A stretch of 64,000 nucleotides of DNA, taken from the NCBI GenBank assembly GCA_003140215.1, contig PLJL01000001.1, forward strand, positions 824,390 to 888,389, in the 5' to 3' direction. The number at the start of each line of letters is the position of its first letter. Positions within the stretch are counted from its first letter, which is position 1. This DNA is from Vulcanimicrobiota bacterium. GTDB taxonomy: Bacteria > Vulcanimicrobiota > Vulcanimicrobiia > Vulcanimicrobiales > Vulcanimicrobiaceae. The notes beneath the pieces are model-generated. The model saw only the letters and a list, made by a program, of their open reading frames with translations. It was not told where the DNA came from and did no database searches. The translations under genes and the position numbers were made by a program. Below are positions 43,464 through 52,249 of this stretch, in pieces.

Positions 43464-43577
43464 CTACAAGCCGGGGACGCGGGGGCCCCAGCCGCCGAAC
43501 GATACGGTGCCGGAGGCGAGTGGGCGGATCGTGCGTACCAGCCGTACTGATTCGCCTGGTGGTGTCGTGGTTTTCAT
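43464..43577 (-). CDS. Possible 37-residue peptide upstream of MaoC gene
   Basis: An ATG at 43577 with AGGG only two bases upstream opens a 37-residue frame starting MKTTTPPGESVRLVRTIRPL and ending SFGGWGPRVPGL, 47 bases before the MaoC start on the same strand. The glycine/tryptophan-rich tail is unusual. The frame is open much further upstream (to 43868) without a better start. It may be noncoding; no modification enzyme that would make it a RiPP precursor lies nearby. Confidence 0.2.
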   Translation of the reverse strand: MKTTTPPGESVRLVRTIRPLASGTVSFGGWGPRVPGL

Positions 43578-43831
43578 GCCCTCATGTACGCGGCGCAGCA
43601 GCCCGTGTTTCGCCGCCGGGGTGTAATGCCGGGCGCCCCTTATGCCGAAAACGAGGTGGGACGATACCGTTCGGTCGAACCTGGAGTCCGAGCGGACGCA
43701 ACCGAGGAGTCGGGACCCGGTTCTCGGAATGTGACGCCCTAACAATCCGGCTCTTGACGGCACGCGAGTGCCTCGAACCGGCCTCTCGCCCCGTCGAGGA
43801 GCGACGGAGCGTTTCCCTCCCCTAAGGCGCA
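43578..43831 (+). other. Intergenic leader region of the helicase gene with two hairpins
   Basis: No convincing gene here. Two strong plus-strand hairpins precede the helicase start: GGCAC-GCGA-GTGCC at 43759-43772, whose loop is a GNRA tetraloop, and CCGTCG-AGGAG-CGACGG at 43791-43807. TTGACG at 43754 resembles a -35 but has no partner. The SD of the helicase (TAAGG) is just before the ATG. The stretch may be a structured 5' leader. Confidence 0.4.
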
Positions 43832-45742
43832 ATGGAACTACACGAAGCGGCGCCGGCCGTGCTTTCACGGCCGCGACGTCGCCCAGCGCACGATACCGCC
43901 CGTCCGGACACGCCGCGGGCGCCGCACCTTCGTCCGTATCAAGTCGAGGCGCAGCAGGCGATCCTCGAGCATCGTGCGCGCGGCGTTCGCAGCCAGCTCG
44001 TTTCGCTGGCGACCGGCCTCGGCAAATCGGTGGTGATCGCCACGCTGCCCAAGCTGCTCTCGCTGCGGCCGGGCGACGTCACCGTCGTCGTCGCGCACCG
44101 GGACGAGCTCATCGAGCAGCTCGTCGACAAGTTCCGCGTCGAGAACCCCGAGGCGCTCATCGGCGTCGAGAAGGCCGAGCGCCGGGCCTCCGACGAGTGC
44201 AACATCGTCGTCGCCACCGTTCAGACGCTGGCCGAGAAGCGGCTCGAGGAGTTCGTCAAGCGGTTCCACCGCCGCATCTCCCTGTTCGTCATCGATGAAG
44301 CGCACCACGCCGCGGCACCGTCGTACCGCGCGATCGTCGACGCGGTCCTCGCGCAGCGCCCCGAGGCGATGATCCTGGGCTTTACGGCCACCCCCAATCG
44401 CGGCGACGGGGTCCGGCTGGTCGACGTCTTCGAGAAGATCGTTTACACGATGGACGCTCGCAAGGGGATCGACGCCGGGTACCTCGTTCCGGTGAAGTCC
44501 TACGCCGTCGCCACCGGCGTCAACCTCGACGAGGTCGCCTCGCGCGGCGGCGACTTCGTGATCGGTCAGCTGGCCCAGGCGGTCAACATCGGGCAGCGCA
44601 ACGAGCGGATCGTCGCCGCGTACAAGCAGCATACGCCCGGGCTCAAGGCCCTCGTCTTCACCGCTTCGGTCGAGCACGCGCGTGACGTCGCCGAGGAGTT
44701 CGTCGCGCGCGGCGTCAACGCGGAGTGGGCCTCCGGCGAGACGCCGCGCGATGAGCGCGAGCGGATCGTGCGCGAGTTCCGCGGCGCCGGGATCGACGTG
44801 CTCGTCAACTGCGGCCTCTACCTGGAAGGCTTCGACGTCCCGTCGGTCCAGGTGATCCTCAACGCCCGGCCGACGAAGTCCACCACGCTCTACACGCAGA
44901 TCACCGGCCGCGCGCTGCGCCCGCTCGACGAGATCGCAGTACCGCTCTCCAATACCAACTCGGGCCTCGAGCGCCGCGAGCTCATCGAGAAATCGCCCAA
45001 GCCCGCCGCGATCATCGTCGACCTCGTCGACCAAGCGCAGCGCCACCAGCTCGTGACGGTCCCGTCGCTCTACGGCCTACCGCCGCACATCGACGCGCAA
45101 GGCCAAATGACCGCGCAGGTCGCCGACAAGTTCGAGGAGCTGTTACGGCGCGATCCCAAACGTGCCGCCAAAGTCCGCAGCGCGGAAGAGATCGTCACCG
45201 CGCTCGTCGAGCTCGACGGTTTCGCCGGGCCGCGCGAGATCAAACCCACCTTTCAACCGATCGATCCCGAGAGCCATTGGCGGCTCGAGATGCCGCCCCA
45301 ACGCACCGCGTACGACCGCAAGGGGCGGCCGATCCCGGATTTCTCGCGCAAGTGGGATCAGTGGGTCGCCGAAGCCCGGCGCGTCGCGCCGCACGAGGAC
45401 GCCGAACGGTTCGCGAACCGGATGCTCGACGTGAATCCCAAGTCGGTGCGCTGGGAAAAACGGCGCATCGACGTCAAACGCGACGGCGACAAGTTCGTGA
45501 CGCTGTACTCCACCGACGAGCTGCCCGAACGCGTGATCGAGGTGGGCTCCTCACTGGTCGGCCTGCTCGGGAGCGCCTACCAGCGGGTCGACGAAATGCT
45601 CTCCGGGTACGCGCAGATTCCGGTCAAAGGCGCGGCGGGGCGGCCGTCCGCCAACGGCGCGCACGCCGGTGGCCACATGACGGCCGAGAAGACCGGCGGA
45701 CGCCGGCGCCGCGGCCGGCGCACGCGCAGCCGCAACGGCTGA
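43832..45742 (+). CDS. DEAD/DEAH-box superfamily 2 helicase (type I/III restriction-like core)
   Basis: 636 residues. Q-like motif LRPYQVEAQQAI, Walker A SLATGLGKSVV (K65), DEAH box FVIDEAHHAAAPS, motif III GFTATPNRGD, motif V GLYLEGFDVPSVQVILN and motif VI YTQITGRALRP, the RxxR finger variant of XPB/type III restriction-like helicases. The last 40 residues are basic (GGRRRRGRRTRSRNG) and should bind nucleic acid. No methylase or specificity subunit is nearby, so a repair or RNA-processing role is more likely than restriction. Confidence 0.9.
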   Translation: MELHEAAPAVLSRPRRRPAHDTARPDTPRAPHLRPYQVEAQQAILEHRARGVRSQLVSLATGLGKSVVIATLPKLLSLRPGDVTVVVAHRDELIEQLVDKFRVENPEALIGVEKAERRASDECNIVVATVQTLAEKRLEEFVKRFHRRISLFVIDEAHHAAAPSYRAIVDAVLAQRPEAMILGFTATPNRGDGVRLVDVFEKIVYTMDARKGIDAGYLVPVKSYAVATGVNLDEVASRGGDFVIGQLAQAVNIGQRNERIVAAYKQHTPGLKALVFTASVEHARDVAEEFVARGVNAEWASGETPRDERERIVREFRGAGIDVLVNCGLYLEGFDVPSVQVILNARPTKSTTLYTQITGRALRPLDEIAVPLSNTNSGLERRELIEKSPKPAAIIVDLVDQAQRHQLVTVPSLYGLPPHIDAQGQMTAQVADKFEELLRRDPKRAAKVRSAEEIVTALVELDGFAGPREIKPTFQPIDPESHWRLEMPPQRTAYDRKGRPIPDFSRKWDQWVAEARRVAPHEDAERFANRMLDVNPKSVRWEKRRIDVKRDGDKFVTLYSTDELPERVIEVGSSLVGLLGSAYQRVDEMLSGYAQIPVKGAAGRPSANGAHAGGHMTAEKTGGRRRRGRRTRSRNG

Positions 45743-45758
45743 GGTTCATCGACCTCGG

Positions 45759-47372
45759 ATGCAGCGCTTGATCCGCGCGCTCGCCGTTCTCAGCCTGTTC
45801 GCCGCCGCCACCGGCCCGGCGCAGGCCCGCAATCCGTGGACCCAGCCCGGGCATCTGCGCTTGGGCGTGCTGCGCACCTTCGACAACCTCAACCCGCTCA
45901 TCTCCGGCCAGGCCGCGACCACCGACGTCGCGCAGTTCGTTTTCAGCGGGCTGATCCGGTTCGACGATCGCGGCGAGCCGATACCCGATGCCGCAACCGT
46001 CGTGCCGACCCGCGAGAACGGCGGGATCAGCGCCGACGGCAAGACGATCACCTACCATCTGCGCAAGGACGTACGGTTCTCCGACGGTCACCCGGTGACG
46101 GCCGATGACGTCGTGTTCACGTGGCAGCAGGACATGAATCCTCGCAACAACGTGCCTTACCATTTTCCCTACGACCAGGCGCTGAGCGTCACGGCGCGCG
46201 ATCCGCACACGGTGGTGGTGCGGCTACGCGCGCCGTCGGCGCCGTTCGTCTCGAATTTCTTTCGCTGTGGCACCCAGGGGGCGATCCTGCCCAAGCACTT
46301 GCTCGACGGCAAGCCCGATCTCAACCACGACCCGTACAACACCAAGCCGGTCGGCAGCGGTCCGTACATGGTCACCCGCTACGACGTGAACGCGACCTTG
46401 GAGATGGTTGCGAACCCGTACTGGTTCGGCGGGAAACCCGGCTTGGAGCGCGTCACGCTGCGCGTCATCCCCAGCGAGAACACGCTGCTTGTTTCGCTCA
46501 AGACGCACGAGCTCGACTTTTACTTCAGCGCACCCGAGCAGCAATACCGCGAGCTCAAGGCGCTGCCCGGCATCTCCGTGAGCGCGATCCCATCCTCGCA
46601 ATTCGAGATGGTCGTTTTCAACGCCGGTCGCGCGCCGCTCTCCGATCTGAACCTGCGCCGTGCCGTGGCGTCGGCGATCGATTGGCCGACCATCGCCCGA
46701 ACCGTGTACCTCGACGTCGATCTCACCGACTGGGGCGACCTCTTTCCGCGCTCGTGGGCCTACACCGCGCAGCCCGACCCGACGCCCTTCGATCCCGCGA
46801 AGGCGCGCGCGCTGCTCGACGCCGCGGGCTGGAAACCCGGCCCCGACGGGATCCGCAGCAAGGACGGGAAACGGCTCGAGCTCGAGATCGTGACGGTCGC
46901 TGGCGTGATCACGCGGCAGAACGCCGAAGTGCTGATCCAGCAGCAGTTGCACGCGGTCGGGATTGATCTGCAGGTCCACAACGCGCCGGCCAACCTGCTG
47001 TTCGCGCCGTTGGGCGCCGGCGGTCTCTTCGCGAGCGGCAAGTTCGATCTCGGCATTTACGCCTGGACGAAGAACCCCGACCCCGACGACACCCAGACCG
47101 CGAGCCCCGACTACATCCCGCCGAAGGGCGCGAACTACGCGCGCGTCCGCGACGCGAAGGTCGGCGAGCTCCAGCGCCGCGCCACGGCTACCTACGATCG
47201 CCGCGCGCGCAAGGCACTCTACGCGCAGCTCGAGCGGCGTCTGGGCGAGGTGCTGCCGTTCCACACCATGGTTTGGCGCGCAAACGTGAACGCTTGGAAC
47301 GACGACCTGCACGGCGTCAAGCCGGCCCAATCAGTCAGCGACTTCTGGAACGTCGGCAGCTGGACGTTATGA
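45759..47372 (+). CDS. Peptide/nickel-type ABC transporter substrate-binding protein
   Basis: 537 residues with a signal peptide (LIRALAVLSLFAAATGPAQA) and no lipobox, so free in the periplasm. The SBP_bac_5 pattern is clear: LRTFDNLNPLISGQAATTDV, LRKDVRFSDGHPVTADDVVF, KPVGSGPYMVTRYD, then NLRRAVASAIDW. It would capture oligopeptides or similar for an Opp/Dpp permease. No permease or ATPase is adjacent, so it must borrow one encoded elsewhere. The downstream DUF885 peptidase overlaps its stop. Confidence 0.9.
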   Translation: MQRLIRALAVLSLFAAATGPAQARNPWTQPGHLRLGVLRTFDNLNPLISGQAATTDVAQFVFSGLIRFDDRGEPIPDAATVVPTRENGGISADGKTITYHLRKDVRFSDGHPVTADDVVFTWQQDMNPRNNVPYHFPYDQALSVTARDPHTVVVRLRAPSAPFVSNFFRCGTQGAILPKHLLDGKPDLNHDPYNTKPVGSGPYMVTRYDVNATLEMVANPYWFGGKPGLERVTLRVIPSENTLLVSLKTHELDFYFSAPEQQYRELKALPGISVSAIPSSQFEMVVFNAGRAPLSDLNLRRAVASAIDWPTIARTVYLDVDLTDWGDLFPRSWAYTAQPDPTPFDPAKARALLDAAGWKPGPDGIRSKDGKRLELEIVTVAGVITRQNAEVLIQQQLHAVGIDLQVHNAPANLLFAPLGAGGLFASGKFDLGIYAWTKNPDPDDTQTASPDYIPPKGANYARVRDAKVGELQRRATATYDRRARKALYAQLERRLGEVLPFHTMVWRANVNAWNDDLHGVKPAQSVSDFWNVGSWTL

Positions 47373-49069
47373 CCGCCCAGCCACTATGGATACGGCGCAG
47401 CGACGAGCTCGCCCAGCCCGTCGTCGCGCTGTACGTCTTGGCGGGCCCCGAGGTGGCTTCCCATCTCGGGCTGACCCCCGCCGACGCGCACACGTCCGAC
47501 TATCGCGCCGGCCGGCGCGACCGCATTCGCGAGGCCGCGTTCCGTGCCGCCGAGACGCTGCGTGCCGCCGAATCGGCGGAGACGGACGCCCGGATCGGCG
47601 AGGACCTGACCATTCTGCTGCGAGCGGTGGACGACGTGGTCGGCACGCTCGACGTCCGTGACGCGCACCTCGTCGAGCTCATCGACGTTGCGCGGCTCGC
47701 GTTCACCGGGATCCGCGTGCTGCTCGACGAGCAGAACCCGGTCGAGCGCAAGCGGCTCGCGGTCGTGCGACTGCGCCGCTACGCCGGCCTCGCCGAGGGA
47801 ACGCTCCCGCTTGCGCAGAGCGCGTGCGCGGAGACGCGCGCGCGCTTGGCGCTCGACGGCTTGACCGGCCCGTACGTCGTTGCCGTGCGCACCGCGCTCG
47901 CGCTCGGCCCGGTGCTGCTCGAGGGGATCGGCGAGCTGTTGCGCGACTCCGGGCTCGAGGGCTGGCAAGACGCGTATGACGCGTTTCGCGAGCAGTGCGC
48001 CGAATACGCGCGCTTCCTCGAGACCGAGCTGCTGCCGCGCGCGCGCAGCGACCATCGCCTGCCCCCCGAGGTCTACGCCTTCGAGCTGCGCACCGTCGGC
48101 GTCGACATCCCTCCCGCCGAGCTGGCCGCGCTCGCGCACGCGGCGTTCGATGCGATCCGTGCGGAGATGCAGGCGCTCGCGCCGCGCGTCGCAGCGGAGC
48201 GCGGCTTCGCGTCCCACGACTATCGCGACGTCATTCGCGACCTCAAGCGCGAACAGATCACCGGGGGCGCCGACGCGATCGTCGCGTTCTATCGCGCGCG
48301 ACTCGAAGCGATCGAGGAGGTGGTGCGGCGCGAGGACCTCGTGACGCTCCCGCAACGGCCGGCGCGGATCCGCGTGGGATCGCTCGCCGAGAGCGCCGAG
48401 ATGCCGGCCGCCCACATGAACCCCGCGCCGCTGGTCGGCAATACCGGACAGGTCGGCGAGTTCGTCCTGCCGCTCGACGTCCCGCCGGCGGCCGGTGGAA
48501 CGGCGACCGAACGCTCCGACGACTTCACCCACGACGCGGTGACCTGGACGCTCGTCGCGCACGAAGCGCGCCCGGGTCACGAGGTACAATTCGACCGGAT
48601 GCTCGAGGGCGGCTTGTCGCTGGCGCGCGCGGTGTTCGCGTTCAACTCGGTCAACGTCGAAGGCTGGGCGCTGTACGCCGAGCACGTCATGCTGCCGTAC
48701 ATGCCGCCGGCCGGCCAGCTGTGCTCGCTCCAAATGCGGCTGCACCGCGCGGCGCGCGCGTTCCTCGATCCCGAGTTGCAGAGCGGCGACCGCACGCCGG
48801 CCGAGGTCCAAGACTTCTTGGAGCGCGAGATCGTCTACTCGCCGCCGTTTGCGCGCAGCGAGGTGGAGCGCTACACGTTTCGCTCTCCGGGCCAGGCGAC
48901 GTCGTACTTCTACGGGTATGCCAAGCTGCTGGCGTTGCGCGACGAAACGCGAGCCCTGCTCGGCGCGCGCTTCGACCAGCGCGCATTCCACGACTTCATC
49001 CTCGACCAAGGGCTCGTGCCGCCCGACGCGCTGCGCGCCGCCGTGCTGGCGCGCTTCGTCACGATATGA
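47369..49069 (+). CDS. DUF885 predicted zinc peptidase
   Basis: 566 residues from the ATG at 47369, overlapping the previous stop (ATGA). DUF885 proteins carry an HExxxxxH-type motif, here LVAHEARPGHEVQFDRML, followed by FNSVNVEGWALYAEHVMLPY that supplies the third metal ligand. No signal peptide is visible. Family members are thought to be metallocarboxypeptidase-like enzymes. Coupling to a peptide-binding protein supports peptide hydrolysis after uptake. Confidence 0.85.
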   Translation: MTAQPLWIRRSDELAQPVVALYVLAGPEVASHLGLTPADAHTSDYRAGRRDRIREAAFRAAETLRAAESAETDARIGEDLTILLRAVDDVVGTLDVRDAHLVELIDVARLAFTGIRVLLDEQNPVERKRLAVVRLRRYAGLAEGTLPLAQSACAETRARLALDGLTGPYVVAVRTALALGPVLLEGIGELLRDSGLEGWQDAYDAFREQCAEYARFLETELLPRARSDHRLPPEVYAFELRTVGVDIPPAELAALAHAAFDAIRAEMQALAPRVAAERGFASHDYRDVIRDLKREQITGGADAIVAFYRARLEAIEEVVRREDLVTLPQRPARIRVGSLAESAEMPAAHMNPAPLVGNTGQVGEFVLPLDVPPAAGGTATERSDDFTHDAVTWTLVAHEARPGHEVQFDRMLEGGLSLARAVFAFNSVNVEGWALYAEHVMLPYMPPAGQLCSLQMRLHRAARAFLDPELQSGDRTPAEVQDFLEREIVYSPPFARSEVERYTFRSPGQATSYFYGYAKLLALRDETRALLGARFDQRAFHDFILDQGLVPPDALRAAVLARFVTI

Positions 49070-50112
49070 AAGCCACCGTATTCCACGCGGCGCGCGACGT
49101 GCGCGTCGAATCCGTCCCCGATCCGGTTCTCAAAGCCCCGACCGACGTGTTGGTGCGGGTCGTCAACGCCGCGATCTGCGGCTCCGACCTGTGGCCGTAT
49201 CGCGGGGTCGCGAAATGGACCGGCGGCGCGCGGCTCGGCCATGAGTTCACCGGCATCGTCGAAGCGATCGGCACCGAGGTCCGCGCCGTGCGGGTCGGCC
49301 AGTTCGTGGCCGCTCCGTTCTCGTATGCCGACGGGTCCTGCGCGTTCTGCGCCGCGCACCTGTACACGTCGTGCGCGCGCGCCGGGTTCTGGGGCGGTCT
49401 GGACGACGACGGCGGCCAGGGAGAGTTCGTGCGCGTCCCGTTCGCGGACGCGACACTCGTCGCGATCCCCGACGCGGTTCGCGACGACCCGGCCAAGCGT
49501 ACCGCGGCGCTAGCGCTGACCGACGTCATGGGAACGGGCTATCACGGCGCGGTGAGCGCCGGGACCGTACCCGGCGGGACCGTGGTCGTCATCGGTGACG
49601 GCGCGGTCGGCTTGTGCGCGGTCCTATCGGCGCGCTACATCGGTGCGGAGCGAATCGTCGCCGTCGGCCATCACCCCGACCGCCTGCAACTCGCGAAGCG
49701 CTTCGGGGCCACCGAGATCGTCGACTCGCACGCTGCCGACGCCGGCCGTTCGATCGTCGAGCTGACCTCCGGGGGGTCTCCCAGCGTCGTGGAGGCCGTC
49801 GGCGTGCAGAGCTCGCTCGACCTCGCGCTCGAGACGGTACGCGACGGCGGCACCGTCGCGTTCGTCGGCGTCCCGGCGGGGATGGAGACCCTCTCGTTCC
49901 GCCGCCTCTTTAGCGGGAACGTCGCGCTACGCGGCGCGCTCGCACCGGTTCGCGCGTATCTGCCTGAGTTGATGTCGGCGCTCGCCGCCGGCGCGATCGA
50001 CCCGTCGCCGGTCTTCACCCACCAGCTGCCGCTGGACGGCGCCCCGGCCGGTTACAAGGCGATGGACGAGCGCGTGGCCATCAAGGTCTGCCTTACGGTG
50101 TCGAGCCCGTAG
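49066..50112 (+). CDS. Zinc-dependent alcohol dehydrogenase (MDR family)
   Basis: 348 residues from the ATG at 49066, overlapping the peptidase stop (ATGA). Catalytic zinc ligands are C38 in AICGSDLWPYRG and the H/E pair in LGHEFTGIVE. The usual structural-zinc lobe is present in part (GSCAFCAAHLYTSCARAG, four cysteines). The Rossmann motif is VIGDGAVGLCAVLSA. Similar to formaldehyde- or sorbitol-type dehydrogenases; substrate unknown. Together with the SBP and DUF885 genes it forms a three-gene overlapping unit. Confidence 0.9.
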   Translation: MKATVFHAARDVRVESVPDPVLKAPTDVLVRVVNAAICGSDLWPYRGVAKWTGGARLGHEFTGIVEAIGTEVRAVRVGQFVAAPFSYADGSCAFCAAHLYTSCARAGFWGGLDDDGGQGEFVRVPFADATLVAIPDAVRDDPAKRTAALALTDVMGTGYHGAVSAGTVPGGTVVVIGDGAVGLCAVLSARYIGAERIVAVGHHPDRLQLAKRFGATEIVDSHAADAGRSIVELTSGGSPSVVEAVGVQSSLDLALETVRDGGTVAFVGVPAGMETLSFRRLFSGNVALRGALAPVRAYLPELMSALAAGAIDPSPVFTHQLPLDGAPAGYKAMDERVAIKVCLTVSSP

Positions 50113-50339
50113 GGCGAGGCTGCGCGCACGAACCATGCCGCCAGCAGCGCCAGCAGCGCGGCGTCGTCGATGATGCCGAGCAGCGGAATGTCGCCGAGGA
50201 TGTTGAGCGGCGAGAGGATGAACAACGCACCAGCGAGCGCCAGCAGCTTGAGGCGCCGCGGGACACGCGGATCGCGGGCCAGCGCGTACGCGCGCAATAC
50301 GGTGCGCCGGGACGTCAGGAGCAGTCGGATGAGACCCAT
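50052..50339 (-). CDS. YkvA-like DUF1232 membrane protein
   Basis: 95 residues. DUF1232 pattern: LIRLLLTSRRTVLRAYALAR, PRRLKLLALAGALFILSPLN, then ILGDIPLLGIIDDAALLALL. Two hydrophobic helices flank the conserved SP(x)DxIPD-type turn, here SPLNILGDIPLLGIIDD. Function unknown. It converges on the alcohol dehydrogenase, overlapping its 3' end by 61 bases. Confidence 0.85.
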   Translation of the reverse strand: MGLIRLLLTSRRTVLRAYALARDPRVPRRLKLLALAGALFILSPLNILGDIPLLGIIDDAALLALLAAWFVRAASPYGLDTVRQTLMATRSSIAL

Positions 50340-50380
50340 ATGCGCTACTAACGGCCACCGTGCCGCAATGTTTCGGCTAT

Positions 50381-50393
50381 CTCGCCAGGCGAG
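50381..50393. promoter_or_regulatory. Inverted repeat just upstream of TPR-LuxR regulator
   Basis: CTCGCC-A-GGCGAG is a perfect 6+6 inverted repeat ending nine bases before the regulator ATG, with a CTATCT element abutting it. It could be the regulator's own operator. GC-rich repeats of this size also arise by chance here. Confidence 0.3.
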
Positions 50394-50402
50394 GACAGCG
50401 CA

Positions 50403-52037
50403 ATGGCGCGTTCGCGGTCCGGCGCGCTGAAAGGCTACGCGACGGTGGGGGGAAACACCAACGTCGTGCCGACATCATCGCGTCGTTCCGCCGTAGCGCA
50501 CCGTGCGGGGACGCCGTTGGATGAGGCTCGCGCGTGCTGGAGCAGCGGCGAGTTCGTTCGGCTGCTGGCAGTGCTGGGCGATGCCCGATTGGAGCGCCGC
50601 GAAGACCGCGTCGCCGCGAGCCACCTCGAGGCGCGCGCGCTGCTTGCGCTCGACCGGCCGAAAGAAGTTGCGGCGCTGCTCCAGCGTGCGATCGACGAGA
50701 ACCACGGCGTCGAGGAAACCGCCCGCTCGCAGATGCTCCTGGGCGCGGCGATGACCCGCACCAACCAGCGCGAGCAAGGTGAGTCGGTGCTCGAGCAGGC
50801 GGCGGAGTTGGCGCAGCGGGGCGCCGCGGGGCTGGCCTCCGAGATCGCATACTATCGAGCGCTGAGCCGCTGGTCGTCGCATCGTCTGACGGAAGCCGAA
50901 GAGATCGTGGAAGCCGCCCTGCCGGCCGCTTCGGGCGTGATCCGTTCGCGTCTGCTCCAGCTGCTGGGCTGGATCGACGTGCGGCGTGAAAACTACGGTG
51001 CCGCCGTGCACGAGTTCAGCGCCGCGCTCGACGAGCTCAAGCAGACGCAGGAAACCGACGTCAAGGGACGGTCGCGGATCTTGAACGCGCTGGGCATCAT
51101 CGCCGCCGAGACGATCGACCTGCGGCTGGGCCGCCTGGTGCGCCGCGAGTACGAGACGAGCACCTGGTCGGACGACACGCGCATCGAGCGCTTTCAGGTG
51201 CTGCAGTATCTGGCCTGGCTGTCGTTGCTCGAAGGCGACGTCGCGCGCGCCTGGGACGAGCGCCAGTTCGCGCTGACGCTCACCGTCGACACCAGCCATC
51301 ACGCCATGGCGCTCGTCAACGCGGCGCACCTCGCCGGCATCGTCGGCGACCGTTTCTCGGAGTCGCGTTACCTCCAGTTGGCCGGTGCGCTGCTGCTGCG
51401 CGGCGATCAGGTCGGGATCGACGTGGAGCGCCGCATCGCATTGTTGGCGTTCGCCGCCGCATCGGCCGCCGATCCCGCCACCGCTCGCAAGGTGCTCGCG
51501 CTCTACGACCGGACACGACCGCGTCGCGCAGAGCTGCTCGCCTTCGAGGGCGACCGCCGCGTCGAGGCCTACGAGCTCTATGCGCGCGGCCGAGCAGCGA
51601 TCGCCGACGGTCAGCGCCAGCAGGGGATCGCGCTGCTCGTGCGTGCGCTCGAGCTGTGGACGCGGCTGACCTACCGGTTGCGCGCCGCGATCACCGCGAA
51701 CGTATTGCGAACGGTGAGCGGAGACCGCGCCCACGCGCAGACAGCCTTGGACGCGTTGCGCAACGCTCCCAAGGCGTGGTTGCGCGTGCCGCTCGAGCAA
51801 CGCTCCAGCGAGGACGGTGCGCTGGGCCAGCTGACCGCCGCAGAGCGGCGCGTCCTGGGCGAGTTGTGCAAAGGGAAGAAGGCGCGCGAGATCGCGGCGA
51901 CCTTCGATCGCAGCTTCAACACGATCAACAATCACACGCGCGCCATCTTCTCCGCCTTCGGCGTTCGCAGCCGCGCGGCGCTCGTCGCGGAGTGCGCGCG
52001 GCTGGGGATCCTCGACGACGTCGGGAACCGCCGCTAA
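50403..52037 (+). CDS. LuxR-type helix-turn-helix regulator with TPR-like sensor region
   Basis: 544 residues. Residues about 40-460 are helical repeats with TPR spacing (ARSQMLLGAAMTRTNQREQG, RLLQLLGWIDVRRENYGAAV, IERFQVLQYLAWLSLLEGDV). Residues about 475-535 are a LuxR/NarL DNA-binding domain: LTAAERRVLGELCKGKKARE, IAATFDRSFNTINNHTRAIF. There is no receiver, no NB-ARC ATPase and no autoinducer domain, so the helical part is the likely sensor. TPR sensors in the RRNPP group bind short exported peptides, and a 43-residue exported peptide gene lies immediately convergent, with its terminator touching this gene's stop codon. Confidence 0.88.
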   Translation: MARSRSGALKGYATVGGNTNVVPTSSRRSAVAHRAGTPLDEARACWSSGEFVRLLAVLGDARLERREDRVAASHLEARALLALDRPKEVAALLQRAIDENHGVEETARSQMLLGAAMTRTNQREQGESVLEQAAELAQRGAAGLASEIAYYRALSRWSSHRLTEAEEIVEAALPAASGVIRSRLLQLLGWIDVRRENYGAAVHEFSAALDELKQTQETDVKGRSRILNALGIIAAETIDLRLGRLVRREYETSTWSDDTRIERFQVLQYLAWLSLLEGDVARAWDERQFALTLTVDTSHHAMALVNAAHLAGIVGDRFSESRYLQLAGALLLRGDQVGIDVERRIALLAFAAASAADPATARKVLALYDRTRPRRAELLAFEGDRRVEAYELYARGRAAIADGQRQQGIALLVRALELWTRLTYRLRAAITANVLRTVSGDRAHAQTALDALRNAPKAWLRVPLEQRSSEDGALGQLTAAERRVLGELCKGKKAREIAATFDRSFNTINNHTRAIFSAFGVRSRAALVAECARLGILDDVGNRR

Positions 52038-52072
52038 AAAGACCCGGAAGGGGCGCGTACGCCCCCTCCGGG
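52036..52072 (-). terminator. Rho-independent terminator of the 43-residue peptide gene
   Basis: A hairpin with two 6-bp stems separated by one mismatch (CCCGGA and GGGGCG on one arm, CGTA loop) spans 52043-52072, and on the minus strand it is followed by TCTTTTT. It lies 29 bases after the peptide stop. The T-run overlaps the stop codon of the convergent TPR-LuxR gene. Confidence 0.8.
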
Positions 52073-52100
52073 CCGCGCGCCGGCCGCGCGCGCCGAGGGG

Positions 52101-52232
52101 CTATCCCGGCGGTCCGGACCCGCTGATCTCGTTCGGGGCGTCCGCGGTGACCGGCAGCGGGGCGACGGCGAGCGCCGAGGTCCCGATCGCGAGCGTGACG
52201 AGAAGCGCGAGCACGGCGAGTGGCGTGAGCAT
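52101..52232 (-). CDS. 43-residue exported peptide
   Basis: The ATG at 52232 is preceded by TTGGAGGAAACCGCT, a strong Shine-Dalgarno with eight bases of spacing. The peptide has a Sec-like hydrophobic N-terminus (MLTPLAVLALLVTLAIGTSA) with a likely cut after LA or VA, leaving about 19-21 residues (PLPVTADAPNEISGSGPPG). It has its own terminator and a structured leader. Options: a secreted signal for the neighbouring TPR-LuxR regulator, or a small hydrophobic toxin of type I systems, which share the leader-hairpin layout. An in-frame ATG at 52301 would add 23 polar residues encoded through the hairpin. Confidence 0.6.
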   Translation of the reverse strand: MLTPLAVLALLVTLAIGTSALAVAPLPVTADAPNEISGSGPPG

Positions 52233-52249
52233 AGCGGTTTCCTCCAAGC

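Noticed and set aside
43832-45742. Helicase as part of a restriction or defence island
   Set aside because: No methylase, nuclease, specificity subunit or other defence gene is adjacent.
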